A stretch of DNA of 52,201 nt. Origin: Bradyrhizobium yuanmingense (GTDB taxonomy: Bacteria; Pseudomonadota; Alphaproteobacteria; Rhizobiales; Xanthobacteraceae). A program made the position numbers and the translations under genes. Shown piece by piece: positions 35,695-45,781 of the stretch. Under the pieces are notes generated by a model. That model worked only from the letters and a program-made list of their open reading frames with translations. It did not search any database and had not been told where the DNA came from. Position 1 is the stretch's first letter; every line of letters begins with the position of its first letter. The stretch covers positions 1 to 52,201 of the forward strand of contig NZ_JARFML010000046.1 in the NCBI RefSeq assembly GCF_029167105.1. Reading direction: 5' to 3'.

Positions 35695-36087
35695 ATGGCC
35701 GCTGCCGTCAAGACCTGTCCCTCCTGCCGATCCCATCTGGTCTACCTGATCGAAGACTCCTCGACGGAGCCGACTGCTTTGGAAGCGAGATGCAGGCAGT
35801 GCGGCGCGGAAATCGCTGCCGGCCGCCTCTTCGAGGCGTCGCTCAACGACTACTTCGGCGCCGATCTCTACGCAGCGGCTGCCGATGGCGACGTCCCGCC
35901 CTTGGGGGCATGCCGCGCGTGCGGGTTCGGGACATACGTCATGACGGAGGACGAGAACGCGTGCTCGTTCTGCGAGGACGGCCTGACGGAGTGCGAGATG
36001 TGCTCAGAGCCTCTGACGCCGTTCAACGTCTCCCCCGACAGCGACCGGATGTGCGACTACTGCGCGCACGTTCTTTCGAAGGATTGA
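35695..36087 (+). CDS. Zinc-ribbon-rich hypothetical protein
   Basis: A 130-residue protein with at least five Cys pairs: CPSC, CRQCG, CRACG, CSFCEDG, CEMCS and CDYC. They would build three or more zinc ribbons. The family is not recognised. The start at 35695 is a choice among in-frame ATGs (another is 35632). It stands just right of the direct repeat, so it may be the 3' portion of a longer gene cut by integration of the module. The stop at 36087 is clear. Confidence 0.6.
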   Translation: MAAAVKTCPSCRSHLVYLIEDSSTEPTALEARCRQCGAEIAAGRLFEASLNDYFGADLYAAAADGDVPPLGACRACGFGTYVMTEDENACSFCEDGLTECEMCSEPLTPFNVSPDSDRMCDYCAHVLSKD

Positions 36088-36217
36088 TGTGGCCGCAGGC
36101 CCGAAAGAGTACGGCCAGCCGAATTCCGTCGTCTCGCCCCCGTTTCGCCGGCTTTTTCGGGCAGCTCCGAGCGTGCGGTCGGTAGACGACCGGCCGTGTT
36201 CACGCTCCCGGTCCGAC

Positions 36218-37117
36218 ATGAACGCGCCTCAACGGCCCAAGCGCCGCCACCACCACGTCTGGCAGAACTATCTCCGTCCCTGGACCACGGGCGGGGGCTT
36301 GTTCTGTCTGCAGGACGGTCGCGTCTTTCCGAGCGGAACGCGCGTCCTTGCCGTGCAGACCGACTTCTACAAGCTGCAGCGGCTCAAGCCTCACGATCTG
36401 GCGCTTCTTAAGATGCTCTTTGGACAAGGACGGCCATCGGCGGTCCGGACACACGGCAGTCTGGTCGGCATGCTGGTCGCGCCGTTCGAACTGGCGGAAC
36501 GGTTTCGGGGAAGCCCGAACTGGCCGAAGATCGAAGCGCAACTCGACGACCTTGCGTCGAACGTGCTCGAGGACTATCACGCGAGCATCGAGTCCTCGTT
36601 CGCGCCGGCGCTGGAACGGGCGCTCGCCGGCGACCTCGGCTTCTACACCGACGACGCGCAGTGCATCACGTTCCTCAATTTCCTCTGCACGCAGTATATG
36701 CGAACGCGCGGCATCAAGGAGCGCGTCCTGGAATTGAGTCCTCTCCTCGAACGCGTCTGGAACATCGTGATCCACATCACCGCGACGAACATCGGCGCAA
36801 GCCTGTACGTCGAGCGCAAGAGGCGGAAGCTCGTCCTCGTCGAGAACCGCTCAGAGGTGCCGTTCATCACCAGCGACCAACCGGCCGTCAATCTGAAGGG
36901 CACGCGTCCCGTTCCGACGGACAGGCTGTCGATCTACTATCCGATCTCGCCGACGGCGGCGCTGCTGATTGCGGACGTGGACGAGGACCCGCTCTTTCCG
37001 GCCACCGGTCTCACCGGCGAGCAGGCGAGGGCGCTCAACCTGATGGTCGTGCGCGCCGCACACAAGCAGATCTTCGCGCGGTCGGCCGCGTGTCTCGAAC
37101 CGTACGTCCGCGGCTAG
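36218..37117 (+). CDS. DUF4238 domain-containing protein
   Basis: A 299-residue protein beginning near RRHHHVWQNYLRPWTTGGG. The HHxxQxYLxxW-type start and the NRSEVPFITSDQPAVNLKG and YYPISPTAALLIAD segments are hallmarks of DUF4238, a family of unknown function often seen in defence or accessory islands. ATG 36218 fits the family start; upstream in-frame sequence is Arg/Ser-rich and unlikely to be coding. The kinase gene lies opposite, convergent, 60 bases on. Confidence 0.8.
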   Translation: MNAPQRPKRRHHHVWQNYLRPWTTGGGLFCLQDGRVFPSGTRVLAVQTDFYKLQRLKPHDLALLKMLFGQGRPSAVRTHGSLVGMLVAPFELAERFRGSPNWPKIEAQLDDLASNVLEDYHASIESSFAPALERALAGDLGFYTDDAQCITFLNFLCTQYMRTRGIKERVLELSPLLERVWNIVIHITATNIGASLYVERKRRKLVLVENRSEVPFITSDQPAVNLKGTRPVPTDRLSIYYPISPTAALLIADVDEDPLFPATGLTGEQARALNLMVVRAAHKQIFARSAACLEPYVRG

Positions 37118-37177
37118 GCCAACCTTCTGACGGTCGGAGTATTGCAGCAATCTGCGATGTCGGGAGGACCGGCCCCC

Positions 37178-38656
37178 TCATCGCCTCGGTAGGCCACGAC
37201 CTGATTTTTCCAAGAACGCGGCATCGTTGAAGATCGAAGTTCCCTTACCGATCGCCTCAAGGAAGGCAGCAAAGAGTTCCGAGACCGCATTCCTGATTCC
37301 CGCGTCCGAAGAAAGCCAGTCGTCGGGCGGCTCCTCGAACAGCACCGGCTCCGTTGAAGTCAACCTGAATCCTTTGCTCAACGGTTTCCGGCCGAGTAGG
37401 CTGCGGCATCTGCCGGCCGGTCGGTCATCGTATTCCCGCACGTCGATCCCCGCGAAGAATCCAACCCGACCTTTCTTGTCCGAGTGGGTGCGCCAATAAA
37501 CATGAAACGTCATTACCCACGTACGTTTGTCGCCGTCGTTGCGGCTCCGGAGAACTTCGATGGCATCGGTAAGGCCGACGGCAAATCGCGCGAAACGTTG
37601 CGTTCCCGAAGCGGCCGCCGCTGCAACTTGAAACGTGGTCTTGCCCGGTTCGCCACGATTGCGAACCAAGTCCTGCAGTTGATCCCTAATCGTGTCTACC
37701 AGCACGCGGCGAGCATTTGCGTGCGCCACTTCCCATTCGTCGTTTGCCGCCCGCAGCGCGGCGTTCCGGGCGTCTTGCTCGGCTTCGGTCTTCATGAGCC
37801 TTTCGGAAGCCTCGTCTGCCTCCGGATGCGTGCCCGCTCCATCCATCCCTGCGAGTATCGAGTCGAGATGTTCGATGACTTCGGCCATCGTCTGGATCCG
37901 CGTCTTGGGGTCGCGCCGAATCATTCGGGAGAGCAGAGCGTTCAGGCGGCCGAGACCATCCCCCTGCAAAACTTCGCGATAAGGTGATTCATTTAGCTGC
38001 TCCCTGGGCAGGATTGTCCCGCCGGACAGCATGAAGAATATGACCTTACCCAGCGAATAGACGTCCGCCTCCGGACCAACGTCGAGCCGGCCGCCACCTT
38101 CGAGCTCTGGAGCCATGAACATTGCCGGACCCGCTCTTTCGCCGTCCTCTGTCTGGCGAGGCCGGTCGTCGTCGATCAGGCATATGCCGAAGTCGGAGAC
38201 CCAGACGTCGTCGGTGTCCTTTTTCGGAAACAGCACGTTGCCCGGTTTGACGTCGCGGTGGATGATCCGCGGCGTATGCGTGTGAGCCGCAGCGAGTCCA
38301 GCCGCGATCCGCAGTGCCACGCCAAGCGTGCGTCTCACATCGCCCTTGAAGCGCGCCGCGTCGTCCAGGCTTCCGCCCTCGGCAAGGGGCATGACCAGAT
38401 ACCTGCGGTCCTTCTTGCCGACCGGATCATGCAAGGCCGACTTGTCGATCAAGGGCACGACGTTCGGGTGCTTGAGCGCGGCGACGGCCTCGACTTCGTT
38501 CCTGAAGCGATCGATCCGATCCCCGTTCTTGAGGCGCTTGAGGGCGAAAATGCCCTGCTCGACTCCGGTCCGATCCCTTACGCGGTAGACGTGCGCTTGG
38601 CCGCCCTCGGAGATACCCTCGACTATCTCCCATTTCTCGTATTCGTCTTTCGCCAT
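37178..38656 (-). CDS. Hanks-type serine/threonine protein kinase
   Basis: A 492-residue cytoplasmic kinase. The glycine loop is degenerate (GISEGGQAHVYRV); the ATP Lys is in FALKRLK, the catalytic loop is IIHRDVKPGN, the DFG motif is VSDFGIC and APE is in FMAPELEG. The C-terminal 200 residues, after a charged coiled-coil stretch (EAEQDARNAALRAANDE), are not recognised. No membrane helix is seen. ATG 38656 has GGTGGAG upstream, and a TTG two codons earlier is less likely. Kinases of this layout are common in phage-defence islands, where the neighbours suggest such a role here. Confidence 0.88.
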   Translation of the reverse strand: MAKDEYEKWEIVEGISEGGQAHVYRVRDRTGVEQGIFALKRLKNGDRIDRFRNEVEAVAALKHPNVVPLIDKSALHDPVGKKDRRYLVMPLAEGGSLDDAARFKGDVRRTLGVALRIAAGLAAAHTHTPRIIHRDVKPGNVLFPKKDTDDVWVSDFGICLIDDDRPRQTEDGERAGPAMFMAPELEGGGRLDVGPEADVYSLGKVIFFMLSGGTILPREQLNESPYREVLQGDGLGRLNALLSRMIRRDPKTRIQTMAEVIEHLDSILAGMDGAGTHPEADEASERLMKTEAEQDARNAALRAANDEWEVAHANARRVLVDTIRDQLQDLVRNRGEPGKTTFQVAAAAASGTQRFARFAVGLTDAIEVLRSRNDGDKRTWVMTFHVYWRTHSDKKGRVGFFAGIDVREYDDRPAGRCRSLLGRKPLSKGFRLTSTEPVLFEEPPDDWLSSDAGIRNAVSELFAAFLEAIGKGTSIFNDAAFLEKSGRGLPRR

Positions 38657-39394
38657 GTGCAATCTCCACCTCTCGCCGGCTTCGCAAGCGATCTAATGTC
38701 TCGAGGGGCACCGCGCTATAGGACCGACGAAACGATGTGCCGCAGCGAGCCCGGCCATAAAGGCGAGATGGGGCGCCAACGTGCGCGAGCACCCGCGGAA
38801 TGGCCCTGCGCCACAGGCGTCGCAGCTCAGCGGGATCAGCCCGGTCACGACCGGGACATCTGACGTCGGCGGAATCGCCTGACCGAGCAGTTTCCCATGA
38901 CTTGGCGTGACTCTAATCCTGGATTTTGCAGCGGAACGCTGTGTATCCCTCGCTTTCTCCGACGAGGCGGTGTCGGCTTAAGCCCGTAGCGACGGGAGGC
39001 GCGGCGCTGCGTCAATAGAGCGAGCCGGTGCGAGGACGAATGATCGCGACATCCGCATTGCTCTGCAGACGGCAAGAAGCGCAGGTAGATAGCCCGCTGC
39101 TGGCCGCCGAACGGGTCGCTTCAGGTCGTTGCCAAGGCGTCAAGGAAGGTTCCGCCCCGGCGACGTAGTGTCCTGCACAGGGCTGCAGGAACCCCCGAAG
39201 GCCCTGTCGAAGTGGCGCGCAGGACAAGCGCGCTGCGGCCCCATCGGCCGAACCTTCGACAGCGGCGAACGGCCGGTGGAATGGACTCCGATTGCGATTG
39301 ACACTTTCCGATAGTGGTGGACCGATATCACTGCCTCAGAGGCGAGTCGTGATCGGGGCAGATTTTCATTCTTTTCAGCTTCGAGCGCCGCTCC
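38657..39394. other. Intergenic region
   Basis: About 740 bases between the kinase and the helicase remnant, which diverge from here. Both promoters should lie in it. No gene or clear motif is seen. Confidence 0.4.
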
Positions 39395-42300
39395 TTGCAC
39401 GACCTTTTTGCCCAGAAAGTCGACCTCGACCTACCGCGCCAGATTGGCTGGTCGGCGTCTCGGCTTGCCAACCCCATCTTCTGCCTGCGCAGTCCGGCGC
39501 ACCGTCTGCCGGCAAGCGTGCTCGAGTTCGAACACAATGGCGTCCGGGGATTCAAGGCCGTCACGCAGGACGGGGTAAGCATCGCTATCGTCGCGGAAAA
39601 GACTTCGTCAGCTTTGGGCTGCGACTGCGTCCTGCACGTGCCGGCGGCGGGCACCTTGCCGGAAATCACGGACGGTTTGGCCGCCAAGAAGGGCGAATGG
39701 CTGCACCCGAAAGTGCGACGGGCAACGGACGATCCGCTCGCGGATGCTTCGCTATTGCCCAAGGAGATCGTCGAGACCTGGCGCAACCAGATTGTCCTCA
39801 AGGCCGAAGATCCGGAAGCCGGCTTACCCGGCCTGCGTTCGCCGCAGATCGGGGCTGTCTATGCTACGCTCGCGCACTGGAGCACGTCCGAGAAGCCGGC
39901 GACCGTCGTCATGCCAACCGGCACCGGCAAGACCGAGACGATGCTGGCGCTGCTCGTCGCGGCCCGACTTGAGTCGTCTTTTGGTCGTCGTGCCCAACGA
40001 CAACCTGAGAAGCCAGGTATCCTCCAAGTTCATGGAACTTGGAGTGCTGCGCACCTGCGGTTGCCTCGGCTCCCGGGCACGGCTCCCGGGCACGGCTGCC
40101 GGCCGTCGCGGTCCTGCGCCACCGTCCGAAGACGGTCGAAGAAGTCGATGACGTCTTCCACCGCGCGAACGTCATCATCTCGACGATGCAGATCGTCGGT
40201 GGATGCTCACCAGAAGTCCAGGAGCGGATGGCCGAGAACGTCGCTGCACTTTTCGTCGATGAAGCACACCACATCGGCGCGCGCACGTGGAATTCCTTCA
40301 AGGAACAGTTTGTCGGGCGGCGGCGCGTCGTCCAGTTCACCGCCACGCCATTCCGGAACGATGGGCGCCGGGTGGACGGAAAATTCATCTACGTCTATCC
40401 CCTGAAGAAGGCCCAGGAGGAGCTATACTTCAAGAGGATCGATTTCGTCCCCGTCAACGGCCTCGATCAGAATGACACGGACCGGCTGATCGTAGCCGGC
40501 GTAAAGGGAGCCTTGGATCGCGACATCGCTGCTGGTTTCGACCACAGAGCCATGGCCCGCGCCGAAACGGTATCCCGGGCGGTTGCCCTGCATAGCGCCT
40601 ATCGGACCGCTATGCCTGGCTACGATCCCGTCCTGGTTCACAGCGGCCTTGCGCGCGCCGACCGCCGCGACGCGCTCAATAGGCTCAGGTCGGGAAAAAG
40701 CCGAATCGTAGTCTGCGTCGACATGCTCGGCGAAGGATACGATCTCGGAACTGAAGATCGCGGGCCTCCACGACAAACAGAAGAGCGAAGCCGTGACCCT
40801 TCAGTTCGTCGGACGCTTCACGCGTACTCGGAATGACCTCGGCGACGCGACTGTGATCGCGAACATCGCTCACGACAACGTGGCTGAAGCGTTGCAGGAC
40901 CTTTACGCCGAGGACGCTGACTGGAACGCCCTACTCAGTCTTGTCGGCGCAAAGCTGACGGAGCGCGAGGAACGTTGGGAAGCCATATTCCAGGGCTTTT
41001 CCGAAGAATTCGAAGGCTTTCCTGTCAGCACCCTGTTTCCACGAATGAGCACGGTTGTTTACCGCACGGCGTGCGCCGCTTGGCGTCCCATGTCGGTCGC
41101 CGACGCAGTCGCCAAATCCTCGTCGATCATCGACGGCCCGGTCGTGAACGACGAAGCGCGCCTGGTGTTGTTCGTCACGCGGGACGACGAGCGGCTACGC
41201 TGGACCACGTTGAAGGAGCCTCAGAACGTCTCCTTCAATCTCTATCTGGCCCACTGGGACGACGAAGCCGGACTGCTCTACATCAACAGTTCGAAGATGT
41301 CGGACCTGCATCTCAACGTCGCCAGGGCGCTGTGCGGCGAGGACGTCGTCCGGCTATCGGGCGATTCGGTCTTCCGAGTCCTCGACGGGTACCGCCGCAT
41401 GGTGCTCATGAACCTAGGCCTTAGCGAGACGCAGCGGCGTCCGGTGCGCTATTCCCAGTTCATGGGTTCGGATATCGCCGAGCAGCTCGATACGCTGCCG
41501 GGCAACAGGAACAGGACCAAGACCAACCTGTTCGGCCAAGGGTACACCGACGAGGGCCGCTCCACAATCGGCTGCTCCGTCAAGGGCAAGTTCTGGTCAT
41601 ACGAGACTACCAACAACTTCAGCGAATGGATCGATTGGTCGCGGAACGTCGGTCGGAAGCTGCTCGACTATACGATCACGACCGACGGAATCCTACGCAA
41701 CCTCGTCCGCCCGAGGAAGCAGACCACCCGCCCGGCGAAGCCCGCCATAGCTTGGCCGGACGCTCTTCTGCTTATGCCGGAGGAGCGCATCGACATTGTC
41801 TTCGGCGATCGCGTCGAGGCCTTCTACGATTGCGAAGTGGATCTCAAGGATCACCGAATCGATGGACCAATCTGTTTTCGCGTGATGTCCGCGGAAATCG
41901 GCGCCGACTTCGAACTGACCATCGCGCCTAAGGGCGCCGTATTCGCCCAGACGACCGGCGAGCCGGTGCAGATCACGGTCGGCAAAAGGACCCGAACCCT
42001 GACCGAATACTTCCATGAGGAGCCGCCGCACATCTACTTCGCGGACGGCGACATGCTTCTGCTAGACGAACTCTTCATGCTGCCGCGCGACGAGGAGCGG
42101 TCGTCATTCGATCCGAACAGGATCGAGACACCCGACTGGCACGGTGTCGATATCACGAAGGAGTCGCAGCGTGACGAAAAGCGACCGGACTCCATCCAGC
42201 GCCGAGTCATCGAAGGCCTGCTGGCCGAAGGGGATCGCTACGATGTGATCGTCGACGACGATGGCACCGGCGAGTCCGCCGACGTCGTTGCGATGCGGGT

Positions 42301-42700
42301 GGCCGGATCCAAATTGGTAGTGGAACTCTATCATTGCAAATATTCGGTCGATCCCAAGGCCGGAGCCCGACTGGACGACCTTTACGAAGTCTGCGGCCAG
42401 ACGCAGAAATCGATCCGCTGGCGCGAGAGGCCAGACATCTTCCTCAATCACCTGCTCAAGCGGGAAGGCGACCGCAGAAAGGCCGGCCGTCCCACTCGAT
42501 TCGAAAAGGGCGCCCGTGCGAACGTCATCGGTTGGCTGAACCGCTGGCAGAAGCTTCACTACAAATTCCACGCTGTGATAGTACAGCCGGGATTTTCCAA
42601 GGCGAAGGCCGAGCAGAGCCATCTCGAGTTGTTCGCCGCGACGCAATCGCTCCTCATGGATACGTGGGGAATGACGCTTCGTATTCTGGCCAGTCCTTGA
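39395..42700 (+). pseudogene. SF2 DEAD/DEAH-box helicase, frameshifted
   Basis: A roughly 1100-residue SF2 helicase in several frames. Walker A is PTGTGKTE (near 39920). A shift near 39970 leads to LLVVVPNDNLRSQ, and another near 40050 leads to LFVDEAHHIG (DEAH box) and FTATPFRNDGR (motif III). A third near 40748 joins GEGYDL to LKIAGLHD and then QFVGRFTRTR (motif VI). The C-terminal 600 residues are open to 42700 and end with a possible restriction-endonuclease-like region (VVELYHCKYS). An intact homologue would be a restriction- or defence-type translocase. Three indels point to decay, though sequencing errors cannot be excluded. Confidence 0.78.
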
Positions 42701-42728
42701 ACATCGTCCCCATCCGGCATTCTCGATC

Positions 42729-43505
42729 TCACTCGGGCAAGCCGAACAGCCCAAGAGCAGTCGCCCGATGCTTGGCGTCGGCCACCGTAAGGTGCTGGCA
42801 GGTGCCGCTGGTCGCGTCGATCCATATGATCAGGTCGACTTTGCGCGCTGCCTCGCTGACCTGACCCTGCATCTTCCTACCCAGCATGAACAGCCGTTCT
42901 TCGTTGGAGACTGGAAGACCAGCAATGGTCGCGATAAGATCCCTTCTTTCGATCTCTGGCGAGTGGCTGACGAAGACGATCACGTTCGGCTTGTCGTGGT
43001 TTGGGTTCTCAGCGTCGAGCTGTTCGACGGCGCCTCGCACGTTCTGACCTAACTTGCGGTAGAACGGTAGGTTCTTCCGGACGACCATGGCCCCCTCCGG
43101 CGGATCTTGCAGCTCAGCCGGATCGAACAGCGATTTGACCTCGCAATAGCCGACCAGCTCACCGTCCTTCATCAGCTTAAAGTCGGGGGTCTTACCACGA
43201 TTGAGCGCGGCCTTGTCATAAGGCTCTAGCACGATGCCGTTCACGTTGCAGATCAAGTTGCGAAGCAATCGGACGTCCGCTGCTTCGTCCGGCGCCGGCG
43301 CGCCGGCGATCACCCGCGGCGCCGCGGGATCATGAGTAATCTTCACCAGATGCCGAACCTTGTGAATCATCCCGCGCGTCGCCGAAGTGTCGGGCAACCA
43401 CGCCACCCGGCCGATCTTGTTGAGCTTGAGCCCAACCAGCGTCTGCCGTTGATCGGCTCGGCGCCGAATCGGGCTGCCTATCTGCTCAATCTCGACGTAT
43501 CGCAT
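42729..43505 (-). CDS. Ribosomal protein L30-like domain fused to PD-(D/E)XK nuclease-like domain
   Basis: A 258-residue protein. Residues 1-58 (VEIEQIGSPIRRRADQRQTL, GLKLNKIGRVAWLPDT, GMIHKVRHLVKI) read as almost a full bacterial ribosomal protein uL30. The rest contains a likely PD-(D/E)XK core, TPDFKLMKDGELVGYCEVKS, with Asp and ExK spaced as in restriction-type nucleases. ATG 43505 has GAGGAG nine bases upstream. The L30 part could direct the nuclease to ribosomes or rRNA, or simply be a reused RNA-binding fold. It lies convergent to the broken helicase. Confidence 0.68.
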   Translation of the reverse strand: MRYVEIEQIGSPIRRRADQRQTLVGLKLNKIGRVAWLPDTSATRGMIHKVRHLVKITHDPAAPRVIAGAPAPDEAADVRLLRNLICNVNGIVLEPYDKAALNRGKTPDFKLMKDGELVGYCEVKSLFDPAELQDPPEGAMVVRKNLPFYRKLGQNVRGAVEQLDAENPNHDKPNVIVFVSHSPEIERRDLIATIAGLPVSNEERLFMLGRKMQGQVSEAARKVDLIIWIDATSGTCQHLTVADAKHRATALGLFGLPE

Positions 43506-43685
43506 CAGGGGTTGCTCCTCGTTGCGCCGCCGAGGTTATCAAATCCGGATCCCTAAGTATGCGAGATCTCATGACAGAACGGTTACGTCGACTAACGCCC
43601 GAGACGCTCCGCGATGCCCAACACGACCACCATTAAAGTGCAGCCGAAGGACACAACCCCGCTCCACCCTGCCGAGTAGGCAAAG

Positions 43686-43928
43686 GTGGACACGGTGGCT
43701 CATGCCGTGAATGAATCATCTAAGGCTTTGCGGAAGTACGATCGAAGTCGAGCGAAGAATATAAGGAAGCCGAGTTGCCGCCTAGGAGATAGCAAATCGG
43801 GCCAAGGGTCGGAAGAACTGCCTGGATCTAGTTATAGCGTCTACTTCAATGTCTATGACGACGGCGAAGACGTTTCGATCGATCCTTGGGGACCGATCAT
43901 TTCTCGACTAATCAACGAGCTCAGCTAG
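43686..43928 (+). CDS. Small hypothetical protein
   Basis: An 80-residue frame ending in a plausible folded segment, SVYFNVYDDGEDVSIDPWGP. The start is uncertain; AAGGTGG lies just upstream of ATG 43686. No family recognised. Its 3' end overlaps the end of the minus-strand gene by 20 bases. Confidence 0.35.
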   Translation: MDTVAHAVNESSKALRKYDRSRAKNIRKPSCRLGDSKSGQGSEELPGSSYSVYFNVYDDGEDVSIDPWGPIISRLINELS

Positions 43929-44306
43929 ACGATCCAGGTCCAGTTGAGAGATCTGCCCCGGAGTTGTAACGGCGTCGAACCGTGAGCGAGTTTCCAATGC
44001 CCATTCGTACTGGGCGTTGTAGAGCGCCTCAAAAGTGGGAGTGGAGCCCGTGCTCATCATCGCGTCGATGATTTCAAGAGCGCGCGATACTGATATTGTC
44101 GAGATCGCTTGATTCCACTGCTGCTGATCACCCAAGAGAGCTGAAATCTCATTTCGACCGCGCTGCGTCATCGTGTTGAGGACTCGATTCGCCAATGTCC
44201 TTGCACAGAGCTCGGCGGCGTGCGGAGATGAAATCAGTTGAACTTCTGCATCAAGGGTTGTTTTTTGAGTGAATGCGACGCCACGTCGGCGATAACTTTC
44301 CGTCAC
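43908..44306 (-). CDS. Hypothetical protein, overlapping partner
   Basis: A 132-residue frame starting at GTG 44306, overlapping the end of the upstream minus-strand frame (44251-44967) by 56 bases. It is hydrophilic and helix-rich, with no recognised family. Either it is a separate, translationally coupled gene, or the two frames are one gene of about 360 residues broken by an indel near 44280. Confidence 0.45.
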   Translation of the reverse strand: MTESYRRRGVAFTQKTTLDAEVQLISSPHAAELCARTLANRVLNTMTQRGRNEISALLGDQQQWNQAISTISVSRALEIIDAMMSTGSTPTFEALYNAQYEWALETRSRFDAVTTPGQISQLDLDRLAELVD

Positions 44307-44967
44307 CGGTTTCGAGTTCTTCTACCCCGAATACTAAAGATCGACATGCTGCCTCTCGTCCAAGTATCGACCTTGGCCCCGGAAGGTAGCGCGCCACAGC
44401 CTCGATTTCCGGATCGGAACTACCGATTTCAAACACGAGGCGCTCATCAAACGGCTCGCCTTCGTCGACTACGAACCAGACCGGATAGCCCCCTCTTAGG
44501 TAAACTGCTCCATCGCAAAACAGCGTTCGATCCGCCAGCGCCTGGGCGGCCCGCCATCGTTCCGCTTTCCGCGGGGCATCGACTTTGCGCGGCAGCAGGT
44601 GGCGCGAGAGCTCATCAAAGTCGCGGCGGGGCGAATGCACCGTAGCTGGCGACAAGTTCATCATCGTGAGGAAGATCCCAGAGCTATTTTGGGCACCATC
44701 CACGTAGTCTATAACTCTGACCGGTTTGCCACTATTGAGCAGCGGCCACCAAACCTCGCCGTTAAAGGACAAGACCGAATATTCTGATGCCTCGCCCATC
44801 GACTGGACACGGCAGAGTGTGCAAACTTCATGCGCCCCCGCCTGTCGAAACGCAATGCTTGCTTTTTCCCAGAAAACTCCGTGCTCAGGCTTGCGGTGTT
44901 TCCGTCTTACGAATTCGACGACATAAGGCAGCGTCACGCCTACCAAAGTATAATTCGTCACTGACAC
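44251..44967 (-). CDS. Hypothetical protein
   Basis: A 238-residue protein of unknown function. The N-terminal part MSVTNYTLVGVTLPYVVEFV is followed by a CTLCR motif that could be half of a metal site. No signal peptide is obvious. See the next downstream frame (43908-44306) for a possible C-terminal continuation in another frame. Confidence 0.5.
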   Translation of the reverse strand: MSVTNYTLVGVTLPYVVEFVRRKHRKPEHGVFWEKASIAFRQAGAHEVCTLCRVQSMGEASEYSVLSFNGEVWWPLLNSGKPVRVIDYVDGAQNSSGIFLTMMNLSPATVHSPRRDFDELSRHLLPRKVDAPRKAERWRAAQALADRTLFCDGAVYLRGGYPVWFVVDEGEPFDERLVFEIGSSDPEIEAVARYLPGPRSILGREAACRSLVFGVEELETGDGKLSPTWRRIHSKNNP

Positions 44968-45231
44968 TCAGATCTCGACGCTACGTTGCCGGTCGGTACT
45001 CGAATGCGCGACTTCGCCTAGCAACGCGACAGCGTTCCCACATTCCGACCGACCGATCACGTCGTAACATTCTCGGGCTTCGGAATGGCTTCAGATGAGA
45101 TTACAATTTGAATGATCCTGTGTTTCAGAACGCCCCTTCCGAAGATTAGTCGGTCGATTCTAATCGCACCCTTCTAAGTGCTTCGATCTCGTTCATGCAT
45201 GCGGTCGACGTACCCATGGGGTCCGGCATCG

Positions 45232-45744
45232 CTAGTCGTCGACGACATATCCGTCCAACGTGTGCTGGCCTGCATGAGAGTGTACGAAACTGATCGAGAC
45301 GTGAGCCGGAAGATGTTCACTTAGCGCTGCCGGGGGGGCCCCGCCCTGCACGAAGTGCACCCTAATCTTGTCGCGGCCTGATAGGCGCGCGCAGGTTTTC
45401 CGATCTGCCTTTACTCTTTCGACATAGGAAGACGGAAGCGGAGTGACTTTTGGTTCTCTTGCTGAGAGCGATAATCGGCTCTGTTCGCGCCGCAACTGTC
45501 TCAACTCGGACACGATTTCCTTCCGACGTCCCTCACTTGCGCATTTCTGCAGTTCCTCGCGAAGGTCATCAATTCTAGACACCAGCTTGACCACAATGGC
45601 CCGTCGCTTCTGCTGCTGCTTCTTGCTAATTATGGGAGGACGTCGAGGACCACGGCTCAACTTTGGAGCTCCTGCTGATTCGCTAGGACTGAAGGTTGGC
45701 GAAGGAGAGCCCAAGAGTAAGCGACTGACAACGCGGCTCGACAT
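45232..45744 (-). CDS. Hypothetical coiled-coil protein
   Basis: A 170-residue frame. Residues 40-95 form a charged coiled coil (KKQQQKRRAIVVKLVSRIDD, LRQLRREQSRLSLS). The C-terminal part, with HVSISFVHSHAGQHTLDG, has several His residues. The family is not recognised. It lies 37 bases downstream of the jetD fragment on the same strand and may belong to the same transcript. Confidence 0.42.
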   Translation of the reverse strand: MSSRVVSRLLLGSPSPTFSPSESAGAPKLSRGPRRPPIISKKQQQKRRAIVVKLVSRIDDLREELQKCASEGRRKEIVSELRQLRREQSRLSLSAREPKVTPLPSSYVERVKADRKTCARLSGRDKIRVHFVQGGAPPAALSEHLPAHVSISFVHSHAGQHTLDGYVVDD

Positions 45745-45781
45745 CGGAAGATGGTCGAAGTCCGCGCAGTCTCAACTCCCT

